Shown here piece after piece: positions 22,878-33,123 of a DNA stretch of 64,000 nucleotides. Under the pieces are notes generated by a model that saw nothing but the letters and a program-made list of their open reading frames with translations, had not been told where the DNA came from and ran no database searches. The stretch comes from Coprinus comatus (lineage: Eukaryota; Basidiomycota; Agaricomycetes; Agaricales; Agaricaceae), in assembly GCA_034638255.1 (NCBI GenBank), contig JAWPGT010000067.1:1-64000 (forward strand), read 5' to 3'. A program made the translations under genes and the position numbers. Position 1 is the stretch's first letter. Each line of letters starts with the position of its first letter.

Positions 22878-23338
22878 ATGTACATCAACGCAAAACCTTT
22901 ACTTTTGTTAGCTGTTTTGGTGGCATATTCGTCTGCTTGGATAGTGAAAAAATGCAACTTTGTGTGCCCTGATAGTCTGGGAGAAGGAATATACGAACTA
23001 GCTCCTCATGAACCTGGTGATGATAACAATTTGTTGCGATGCCTGTGAGTGTTTAATATATTGTATCCATTACTGACTGGAGATTTTTCTAACCTTTTTT
23101 GTGAAATTTAGGTATGAAAAAACCCGAGTGTTGATACTAAACTGGCTCACGTAGTTGCATGTGGATATACAATGCCTGATGTGAGTATATTCATATTGAA
23201 CTCGGAAAGAAAAAATATTGACAAGATTAATGCGCGTAGGGAAAATTTGCATTGAGAGAAGCTAATGGAGTTGCGGTTTCGGAAACTGGGTTTTGTCCTT
23301 TCGAGCTGGAATGTGATGAGGAGGATTCGGAGGATTAG
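22878..23338 (+). CDS. small secreted cysteine-containing protein (about 105 aa), splice or frame uncertain
   Basis: Exon 1 (22878-23044) begins with a signal peptide (PLLLLAVLVAYSSA) followed by IVKKCNFVCPDSLGEG and RC. Exon 3 (23240-23338) reads GKFALREANGVAVSETGFCP and an acidic tail. The middle exon ends at 23180 and contains VVACGYTMPD. With the natural acceptor (exon from 23112) the frame stops. Using a weak AG at 23127-23128 (exon 23129-23180) closes all phases to 105 aa. One added A in the A6 run at 23117-23122 would also restore the frame. Six cysteines in the mature part suggest disulfides. No known effector family is recognised. It is either a functional short secreted protein with an unusual acceptor or a fresh frameshift. 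Confidence 0.6.
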
Positions 23339-23643
23339 TGTTATGTGAGAATATGTTTCAATTATTTAACAAGGAAAATGTGAATCCACGCGTTGGACTA
23401 AAGAGGAGATTGAGCGGAGAAAGAAATTCATTTAAATTATGTAACCCCGACATTTATGATGGCGTTCATGATCCTATTTATGTAATGGGGTCGATTTTCA
23501 CAATCGCGGTCGATAATCTACAACATACTCCTAACGCAATTGAATCCTACAGGTATAGACTACTGTTACATGGTTGTACGGGGAAAAGATGCTCATCGAC
23601 AATTGCTTCTTCCAGTTTGTGCATCAGCACATAGAAACACGAA

Positions 23644-25193
23644 ATGCCACCTACCCCTGTCAAGGATGTTCTTCTCGTGGGTTTCGGTGCCGTGGGTGCT
23701 GTGTGTGAGTGTGACCGTTCTTTGCCTTACAAGAAAATACATGAAAATGAACATTCGCGTCGTGACAGATTCATATGTATTGAAAAAGAGTGGTCTAGCA
23801 CGGGTGACAGTAGTAGCTCGCAGTAATTATGATATTGTTAAATGTCAGTTGATTTTCTTTCTCTTTTAAAGTTATTTATTCACCAGCGTTCTTAAATAGC
23901 TCAGGGTGTTACGTTTCAAAGTCAAAAATATGGCCACATCACTGGCTGGAGACCTGATCGCCGTATGTGTCTCCTATTTATTCAATCCTACAAACTACCG
24001 CTTGACTAACATTTGGTCTCTGTTAGTTGTTAAATCTTTGAATGAAGCGGCAGACCAATCGTATTCGTACGTGTTCGTCACCACGAAAGTAGTTCCGGAG
24101 GTTATCAAGACGTCGGAAATCTTGAAGCCACTGTTGACTGCTCCATATATCGACAAGTATCCCCAACCGACCTATGTCATTGTTCAGAATGGGTTAAACG
24201 TTGAGAAGGATCTTTATGATGCACTCATGCAACTCGGGAAAGGCTCACCAAGCATTATCGCAACTGCCCTCTACATTGGTGCCAACCTTCTTGCCCCTAA
24301 TATCGTGGAACATAATCATTTCGTTAGTGCATGGTTTTTCAACCTTTGGTGGTGAAGTTATTCATAAGTTTTGTTCAGGATAGATTATCGATTGGAGCTT
24401 ACCGTCATAACGACTATAGTACGATTACCAATTCACCTCAAGAGACAGCCCTTCTCCAGGACCTTGGAAAAATCCTCGAATCTGGTGGCACTACCTTGAT
24501 CATCGTCCCAGAGATACAACGTGTGAAATTCCTCAAGAATTTCTGGAACGTGGCGTTCTCTTCCGTATCTACACTTACTGGGTGAGAACCACTTACGCCA
24601 TGAAAAATGATGGTTTAAATTGAAATTCTTTGTGAATATAGTTACCGACTTCCTGCCTTATGGCGATCACCACCATCAGATCCATCGCAGTCTTATGAGC
24701 CTTACGTTTCACCGACCACAGCGGAACTTATTGCAGAATATACACTGCCTTCAATAAAAGCAACTTTGGATGAACTCGTTGTCTTAGGTAAGAGACTATA
24801 ACAATTGTTTTTTTTATTATACTTTGGCTAAGAAAGAATAAAATAACTAGGTCGTGCAATGGGATTCCCTGACTCAGAAGATGGAGTACCTTCATTATAT
24901 CCCGAACAATTATTAGCTTCGACAAAAGCATTGCATGCCAATCCCGCAAGTACACATACACCGAGTATGTTACTTGATGCACAGAAGGATTTGCCAATTG
25001 AAGTCGAAGTTATTTTTGGGGAAGTGGTGCGACTAGCACACGTATTCAACGTGGCGGTACCGGTGAGCTTCTTTTCCTTCTTGAAAATTCGTACTTCTCA
25101 TGAGTCATCTTTGACTTTATTGCTTAGCGAATTGAAACTCTTTACGGCCAACTTCTTGTTGTTCAAAATCAGATACTTAGGAAACGACATTGA
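23644..25193 (+). CDS. ketopantoate reductase-like (ApbA/PanE family) oxidoreductase, 373 aa
   Basis: Eight exons close in phase: 23644-23704, 23769-23843, 23900-23962, 24027-24322, 24379-24581, 24642-24787, 24851-25062, 25128-25193. The N-terminal Rossmann motif is VLLVGFGAVGAV (G13-x-G-x-x-G18), with VTVVARSNYD at the end of the next strand. The middle has YVFVTTKVVPEV and VIVQNGLNVEKDL, both typical of the family (a K after TT, and NG after Q). The C-terminal helical domain includes FGEVVRLAHVFNVAVPRIETLY. Members reduce 2-oxo acids such as ketopantoate with NADPH. Fungi usually carry several paralogues of unknown substrate, so panE activity is not claimed. The intergenic 23339-23643 upstream holds only an unexplained short frame. 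Confidence 0.88.
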
Positions 25194-25368
25194 ACTATTT
25201 ATTCTTTCTTTAAACAGTGAATTTATTGTGCCAGAGACAAACAAAAGACACGAAGTCAAAGAAGTGATGGGCAGTGAAAGCTCAGCCAATCAGAATAAGT
25301 CTAATGATTGATTGTGCTTTGACCACCTGACGGTGTTTGGTGCTGTTAGAGGGGAGGAGGGTATACAC

Positions 25369-25376
25369 TATATAAA
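25369..25376 (+). promoter_or_regulatory. TATA box upstream of Argonaute
   Basis: TATATAAA lies 130 bp before the Argonaute ATG, between the 3' end of the reductase gene and the Argonaute leader. Confidence 0.5.
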
Positions 25377-25505
25377 CTGTCAAATGCACGCCTGTTTCAT
25401 GAGCGTTGTGGTCAACTTATCCCCAGCACAAATTGGTGTTAGTTGATCAGAACTCGTGTAACATCTCTACAGAAATCAACTTTCTTTGCTCTTTGTATAA
25501 CGCTC

Positions 25506-28500
25506 ATGGCATCAAGAGGTCGTGGATTCGATCAAGGATTCCGTGGATCCCGTGGACGAGGTGGAGGTGGTGATCGGGGTGGTGGTCGAGGTGGTGGTCG
25601 AGGTGGAGGTGATCGTGGTCGTGGTCGCGGCGGATTTGGAGGGCGCGGAGGCTCTGCGGGGTAATCCATTTTTCTGTTCTTTCGGCTTTCCTTTCTAATA
25701 TCGATATCCTAGTGTATACGCTCCCCCCGGGCGTTCTACAGACATCGATTCCCGATTGGGAGACAACACTCAGGACGCACTCATTGCTCAGCTTAAGAGA
25801 ACCACGATCAACGATAATGAAATGCCTTTACGCCCCGACTTTGGTAAGGAGGGAAAAGCTGTCAAGCTGAGGACGAATTTCTTCCCTATCCAACTCCAAA
25901 CGAAGTCTATGTTCGAGTACGATATTGCGATAGCACCCAAAACTGATATCAAGCGGGTGAAGCGTCGTATCTTCCAACTTGCCGAAGAAACGAATGAATG
26001 GAAGGCCACATTAGCAGGAAGTGTTGCTCATGATCACTCTTCCAAACTGGTAGCCTGTAAACGCCTTCCACAACCTATAACTATCAATGTACCCTACTAT
26101 GAAGAGGAAGAAGATGGTCCACCTGCGTCCGGTGGTAAGGATTATACCTTATCAATTTCATTTACCCAGGTTCTCGAAATCGAGGGCCTCCAAAGGTAAG
26201 ACTACGTTTTGCCTTTATACATCCGGAGTAATACCTCATTCCCCTCTTAGGCATGTTGCTGGTGATCCTCAATACCGAAACTATGATATTATGCCTGTCG
26301 TATCCGCATTCAACCTGATCTTGGCGGCGTACCCCAGCCGTCCTGGAGGCGGAGGCGTGATGGTTGGCCGCAATAAGTTCTTCATTCCGAATGACATGAA
26401 CGCCTTGCCACTTGGTGGTGGACTTAAGGCCGTACGTGGATTTTATTCATCAGTGCGAACTGCACATAATCAAGTAATGGTCAACGTAAACGGTATGTTC
26501 ACCTGTATTACTTGTATAAGGTTGGTTGTCATTCTGATTAACTTGTAGTTTGTACGACTGCCTTTTATAAGACTGGAAATCTAGCCGATGTCCTCAAAGA
26601 GTTTATCGATGTGGCGGGCATGAGTAAGGCCAATAGCTTTGTCAAAGGGCTAAGGATCAAAGCTACCCACTTAGGATATCACAAGACGATCAAGAGGCTT
26701 GTTACTAGTCACACGGCCGAGAACTACGTCTTTGATTCTGGCGATGGTCAAATTTCGATTAAAGACTACTTCAAGAAGAGTAAGTGTGGTCACATCTTAT
26801 GCACTTCTTTTTTTCTCATTATACATTAGAGTATAAACTCACACTCAAGAATCCGAATGCTCCCCTTGTCGATGTCGGTGGCCAGAAAGTGAATTATCTC
26901 CCCCTTGAAATGTGTGAAATACTCCCCAACCAACCATTCCGCGGGAAATTGCTGGACGAGCATACCGCGGCCATGATCACACACGCGGCACAACCCCCCG
27001 CTGTAAATGCAGGAGCTATTGAGGGTCAAGGCTTGAATGAACTTGGGTTTAGACAGAATACCTCGCTTATGAATGCTTTTGGAGTTCGTGTTGGCGCCGA
27101 AATGGCCATTGTCCCTGGTCGTGTCTTGACTGCTCCACGTCCATCGTACAATGGCAATAAAGCCGTCCCAGAATTCAAAGCAGACAAGGCCAGCTGGAAT
27201 TTGAAAGGAGTCAAGTTTACAAGAGGTGCGAAGTTGGAGAAATGGGCCGTTCTCCTTATATCCGATCAAAATAGGCAGGATTTCAAAGGCGATAAAGACC
27301 CGGAATTGCACAATATCATCGGTGGATTTATAGATATGTGTAGGAAGAGTGGCATGAATCCACAGGGTAGTCCCACTGTTGTCGAGGCTAAGCTGCCAGC
27401 CAAAGACCTTGGAACCGATCCGACAAGGCGTAACGCGATAGAGATTATAAGGCAAACTATCACAAAGAGGTTCACGCAAAAGCTGAAGCCTACGATTATT
27501 CTGGTTGTGTTGTCTTCTGGTGATAAGCTCATTTATTCGGGAGTCAAGCGTCTTTTTGATGTTGTTCTTGACATTCGTGAGTTTCTACTCTCCTAATAAA
27601 CCTTAACTTTTCATTTGCAACTAGAGCTGACTTTTCTTGTAACAAACAGCGACTGTGTGTGTTCAAAATGAAAAATTACGTTCAGGTATGACATATTTTA
27701 CATAGCCCCGAAGAAAATGTTAAATGTATTTCATAGGGGGTCCCACATACTATGCCAATGTTGCACTCAAGTTCAACATGAAACTTGGCGGTGTCAAGTG
27801 AGAAATTTAAATTTGTCAATTAAGAATTATAACATAATCTGATGTTCTCGTCTCTAGCCATACTCTTGATGCCTCCGACCTTGGTGTGTTGAAGGAGAAA
27901 GATAAATTTACGATGGTAGTAGGTATTGATGTTACTCACCCGGGACCCGGTGCTGTCAAAGGAACTCCTTCCATTGCTGCTGTTGTTGCTAGTGTGGATC
28001 AGTTTTACTCTCAATATCCAGGAAGCTTACGTATGCAGGAGTCGAGGAAGGAGGTTCGTGTTTTCTATTCCTTCATTGAATTCTCAATGTTCACAAAGAA
28101 TTTCATTCATCAGATGGTCTCTGACTTGGAAGAAATGATGGTTGAAAGGCTGAGATTGCATAAGCAGAGGAGTAAGGTTCTACCTGACCGTGTCTTGGTG
28201 TATCGTGATGGCGTTTCGGAGGTATGTTAAGCTCTTGGGTGCAAGCGAATGTATATTGTCTAACAGAGAGATAGGGTCAATTTTCCATCGTTTTAGCGGA
28301 AGAGATGCCAGCCATTATGGCTTCCTTCAGACGTATGTCACCTACCTATCGTCCCAAGTTGACTATCGTAGTTTGCGTACGTGAAATGTTCATTTATATA
28401 TTTACCAAAACTAAACTTACAATCAGGGCAAACGTCACCATACTCGATTCTTCCCGATGGAAAATGGGAGTGCGGATACGAATGGAAACCCCTTGCCCGG

Positions 28501-28948
28501 AACTGTCGTGGATCGCGGGGCTACATCCGTCTACAATTTCGATTTCTACCTCCAAGGTACGACAATAGTCTAGCATCTTAGAACAATTATACTAATTTTC
28601 CACCCCAAATCAGCTCACGGAGGTCTTCAAGGATCCACCAAGCCCACCCACTACTTCGTTTTGCATGATGAGATGGGATTCACAGCTGACAAGATTCAAA
28701 AGCTGACCAACAATATCAGTTACATGTTTGCACGTGCCACTAAAGGCGTTAGTTTGGTCTCCCCTGCCTACTATGCTGATCTTGCCTGTGAAAGGGGACG
28801 ATGTTATTTGCATGAGATGCTTGCTGGACTTCGTTTAAATCCTGCGACGACTTCAAGTGTCGACCCAGCAGAAGTTTTCAAAGAGGCACAGGGTTATTGG
28901 AGAAATGGACCTGCTGCGATCTCGAAGGATTTAATGTTTTATCTGTGA
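25506..28948 (+). CDS. AGO: Argonaute, slicer-competent (941 aa)
   Basis: Twelve exons close in phase: 25506-25660, 25713-26195, 26251-26492, 26549-26779, 26830-27576, 27650-27685, 27737-27797, 27858-28053, 28114-28221, 28275-28376, 28427-28556, 28614-28948. Residues 1-52 are an RGG-rich tail. Then come ArgoN (about 85-225), linker 1 with GGGLKAVRGFYSSVR, PAZ (about 295-420, ending YLPLEMCEILPNQ), linker 2 and MID (about 480-640), and PIWI to the end. The catalytic tetrad is complete by alignment: D676 (GIDVTHP), E717 (ESRKE), D749 (VYRDGVSEGQF), H843 (PTHYFVLHDE). It ends MFYL, as many Argonautes end in a bulky hydrophobic. By family it binds small RNAs and cleaves matching transcripts in quelling-type silencing. 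Dicer and RdRP are not in this window. Confidence 0.95.
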
Positions 28949-29677
28949 TTTGATTCCTTCAGAATTTGAAGGAGTTTGAAGATGGATGATGGACGATCTC
29001 AATTGGAGATGGTGTATTTGTATCTGTAACGTGTATCTCTTGCTTGCTATATCTTTCCACGATTTTTTGTGTTTCTGTGCTTAATGTACTGTAGTGGAAA
29101 AATATGATTTTGGTGTTATTCAATTGTGAGTATACGTGGACTCGAAGAATAACTCCGTGATCTTGTACCAGTATCTTGAACATTGGAATATATTCAAGAA
29201 GACAAGAAGATAATTTGTGTATAACCAGGTGCTGTTGATGCACATGCATACACCACTAAGTCAGATCGAAGAATTTTAACTGACAGTCGTGGGTAGTGCA
29301 GACGTAAACGTCACATGAAATTTAAATGTTATCATAACATCTAGTTTTAAAGCTCAACTTCCCCCCCTCCATCTGACTCACTTCTTCCTCGCTCTTCACA
29401 CACTCGGCGTAATCAACCTTCGACCTGGTATCGAGTATCGATACTTGCGATATGCCTATGCTTTTTTAGATATATCACACTTGTTCTATCTTTATATTCT
29501 AGGTTAGCCTCGTGCAGTTAGACTCCATAGAAATGGAACCTATCACCCCCCACAAAGCATCACGAGGAGAGTCACCTACTTCTTTTGATTCCTCCGTTTA
29601 GGGAATCGAATCCTCATCCTCAAGGTATTAAAAGGTTTCTCTAGCTGAATGAACACTCCTCCTGTCACCCTTTCATC
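28949..29677. other. spacer between Argonaute and the MFS permease
   Basis: It contains the Argonaute 3' flank and a pyrimidine-rich promoter stretch (about 29355-29415). No gene is seen. Confidence 0.45.
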
Positions 29678-32493
29678 ATGACTCCATCTTCCCCAGTGGG
29701 TTCCAGGGAAGAAAGTCTTAACAAAGAGATTACCAATTATACGACTACGGAAAAGGAAAAGGAACAACTTCAAGGAGATTGGAATCAAAATCGACTTGGG
29801 AAAAATGTTAAGGGACTTTGGCATTTTTTGTCTCAACCAGATCCGAAATGGGCAGAAGCGGTGCATAAAGATGCGGAAGTGGTACAATATACACCAGAAG
29901 AAGAGGTATGAATTTGGTTTTTTTTTTAACTCGATGAGGCTCTTGTTCTGATAGTTTTGGCGGATGGTGATGATAGTACAAAGTCAAACGCAGGATTGAT
30001 AACAGGGTATTACCTTTAATTATTGTTAGGTAAGTTTTTATTTTCTATGTATTTGCTTTCTAGAGGACTCATGTTTCCATTTTCTGTAGCTATATATGTG
30101 TGTACTAGGATTCGTCTCAGATGTTCTCATCTCTCATAAAAACCTCACAGTCAATCAGTTCGGTATGCAGATATCAAAATTCAATGTATAAGACTAGAAG
30201 TTTCTAACGCTTCCATATCTATGACATCCAAAATACGATAGACCGCACCAATATGTAAGTGTTGGATACAGAAGTTAAGATCTCCTGTATTCATTATACT
30301 TAAAAGAGGAAATGCACATGTATTGAGGGCATTCAACGAAAACTTTGTAAGTTGTACCTCGTGTTTCTCTCCTAAAGGTGAAGACTCATATTCGATACAG
30401 GAAATCACAACCAACAAGCGATGGACCCTGGCTTTGAGTATCTTCTACGTTGGATACTGTATGTAGGCTTCCCTGATTCATGGTCGTACTCACTGACAAA
30501 ATATTCAGGCTTGTTGGAGATGCCAGCCAATGGTATGTTGTCTTCTTGTATTGAGTTATCACCAGCCGAGCCGCGCTGAACACTCAATGCGCTTTATAGT
30601 CTTACAAAGATATATTGGAGCGAATAGATTGTGAGTCATTATTCAGCTTATTCCGATAGTTACCCGATATTAATGTCAATAAAAGCTTTTTCCTCTCAGC
30701 AACTCTCTGGGGTGTGGTGTCACTCTCCTTTACTTATGCAAAGGGGTATGCTTCTTTGCTTGCTTTAAGGTAATATTGGAATGTCAGAATAATCATCCAT
30801 ATACCAGTGACCACTGACAAGCGACAAAATAGAGTCCTTCTTGGGATAGGAGAGGCGGGATATTATGCTGGAGTGATTTATTACATGTCGTTTTGGTACA
30901 AAAGGTAAGCAGACAGTTGGCAGACCCATCATTTATACCTCATGACTCATCATGATTTAGGAGTGAGCTAGCACTTCGTATCAGGTTCTTTAATTCCCCT
31001 TATGCGAACTTCATGAGAAATATTAACATTATACGTATCGTAGCTTGGCAATGACAGGAACTTTACCTGGAGCTATCGGGGTATGTACACTGAATTTTGC
31101 GAAAGTGAATGACGCTGACATCTCCTGTAGGGGCTGCTTGCGTTTGGACTAGTGCGCGCTCATACGGATCAGCTGGTGGGGTAATGCACTCAGATTTTAT
31201 GCAATAATTGTCATGTGTAACTCACAACCTAACTTAGATGGCAATTTCTCTTTCTTGTGAGTCCCATTTTATAACAAATCTCTGCAGCAAGAATACTTAG
31301 TATAAAATACGAGATCGAAGCCATACCTACAATTGTCATGGGCATAGTCATCCTTCTATTGTTACCCTCCTTTCCGTTTGCGGCTACATTTTTGACCCCA
31401 AGGGAGAGAGCTATTGCTCAAGCACGTTTGAACCGTGATCATAAGCCGCAATCTCATGGTGGAATGACTGGGTGGCAAGGTTTCAAGGCTATAATTGCGG
31501 ATCCGCATGCTTGGATGTTTATGCTCATATACGCAAGCTGTAAGCGCATCGATCCCCATAAATTATATGCCATTTTCGATTCTAACTTTGTTTCCGAAAT
31601 AGTCAATGTTGGAGTGGCAACCGTCTCTTATTTCCTCCCAACGGTATAAGCCAGCTCTTTTTGTACACGGATTGTGTACTAAGGTTGCCTAATAATATAG
31701 CTTATCCGAGACCTTGGCTTCACCGCTATCAATGCACAAGGACTCACTGTGGCACCTTATGTAGTAGGGTGGTGCATTGTATGCTTTCAAGCATGGCATA
31801 GTGACCATACACGAGACCGGGGTTTCCATATAATGGTGTCCACCGCCATATCGTTTATTGGATATGTCATCCTTGCAACATCTGTTGAGAAGAGTGTTGG
31901 TGCTGCATACTTTGCTCTCTTCCTCGTTGTTGGCGGGAATTATAGTTTGTTCCCATTGGTAATGTAAGTGCTGTTCAGTTTACGAAATGGAACGGAAATG
32001 TTGATGTTTGAATTGACGATGCAGGAGTTGGGCTGCCAACAGTTTTGCTCCGACGTCAAAGAGAGGTGTTGGTACAGCTTTTATTGTCTCTATTTCAAAT
32101 TGTGTTTCAATGTAAGTGGATGTTGTCGCTGGGGATGAAAACCGGGGATTGATCTCCTACGTTCTTTAGAGCCTCACCACAAATTTACTTCGACCCTGAA
32201 GATCACTTCAAAAAAGGGCACGCCATTTCCGCTGCGTAAGTCAAGTTATGTTTCTCGTTTATTTTGTTATGTGGGGAGATTAATCATTTATTTTTTGGCC
32301 ACTAAGATGTTTGTTTCTGTCGTTCTCTATTGCTTTTATCACGCGGACGCGTTTAAGTTGGAAAAATAAGAAGAATAGAGAAATATTGGAGTTGCGGAAA
32401 CAATCTACTTCGGCTGACTCTGGACCGGAGAAAGAAGGTGAAGATGTTCTAGAGATCTGGGATAATGATCCTCGATATGTTTTCCTCACTTGA
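29678..32493 (+). CDS. MFS permease, allantoate/anion-cation symporter (Dal5-like) type, 538 aa in 18 exons
   Basis: Exons: 29678-29905, 29977-30024, 30090-30162, 30378-30458, 30509-30532, 30600-30630, 30686-30745, 30833-30904, 30961-30984, 31044-31080, 31131-31180, 31238-31256, 31314-31539, 31603-31643, 31701-31963, 32025-32111, 32170-32235, 32307-32493; all phases close. Diagnostic pieces are VKRRIDNRVLPLIIV before TM1, ALSIFYVGYCLLEMPAN (TM2), GEAGYYAGVIYYMSFWYKR (TM4 and loop), SELALRI, a central basic loop (LTPRERAIAQARLNRDHK), then six more hydrophobic segments and an acidic tail. The exon 2/3 junction uses a weak GTTAGG donor, and the expected TM1 core (about 15 residues) is not visible, so the 5' part is uncertain. 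Members import ureides, vitamins or organic anions by proton symport; the substrate is unknown. Confidence 0.8.
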
Positions 32494-33123
32494 GTAGCGG
32501 GATTGTCCTCTATGACGATGTCAACAAGTAGCGTCATGCATGATACGGTGAGATGGTGGGGGTTCCTGAACAAGAGAGAGAAAGTGAATATTTCCCTACT
32601 TGGAGATGCCGTTCTGCATTGGTACATGTCAAATTGGAAGTATAAAACGTACATATTCAGCAATTTTTGTTAGTTTTATAAACGTTCGATTCTCATTAGT
32701 GGCAGCCATGTGTACTCTTTTTCACGGGCTCAGGAGCAACATGCATGATGGTATGGTGTGATGGAATGATACTCCTAAAATTGACTTACAGCATCTATAG
32801 TAATTCGAATTCACTTTTTTCACCCTCCCGCCGTGTAGCGGCTGAGAGATTATTCCTGACATTTTTTCACTCTTTCCGATTTTATGTATATGAGCCATAG
32901 CACTAGCATTTTGGAATTAAACTTTAAAGTGTATGAGCATTGAGAATTGCTGTGTTTGATCGATTGATCAATCGGTACATAGCCTCTATATATATATATA
33001 GTACTGCCTCCAGACTGCCTCAGGCTCCTTGTCTCTCTCGTCAGGATAGCAGTTTGCTGCATATCACTTTCATCTAAGCGCTGAACTTTGTCGATATCTT
33101 TAAACACCGTGCTCTCCGAGAAT
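32494..33123. other. spacer and promoter of the NACHT gene
   Basis: It includes a TA microsatellite (32987-33000) about 125 bp before the NACHT ATG, which may act as the TATA element. No gene is seen. Confidence 0.45.

Noticed and set aside
23338..23634. 98-aa open frame between the secreted protein gene and the reductase gene
   Set aside because: It starts inside the stop codon of the previous gene and has no signal peptide or domain. It is more likely leader sequence of the reductase gene.
30181..30417. 78-aa minus-strand frame inside the permease gene, first taken as an inserted gene
   Set aside because: The permease exon chain closes in phase across it (30162 to 30378), so it is most simply intronic. 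No domain is recognised.
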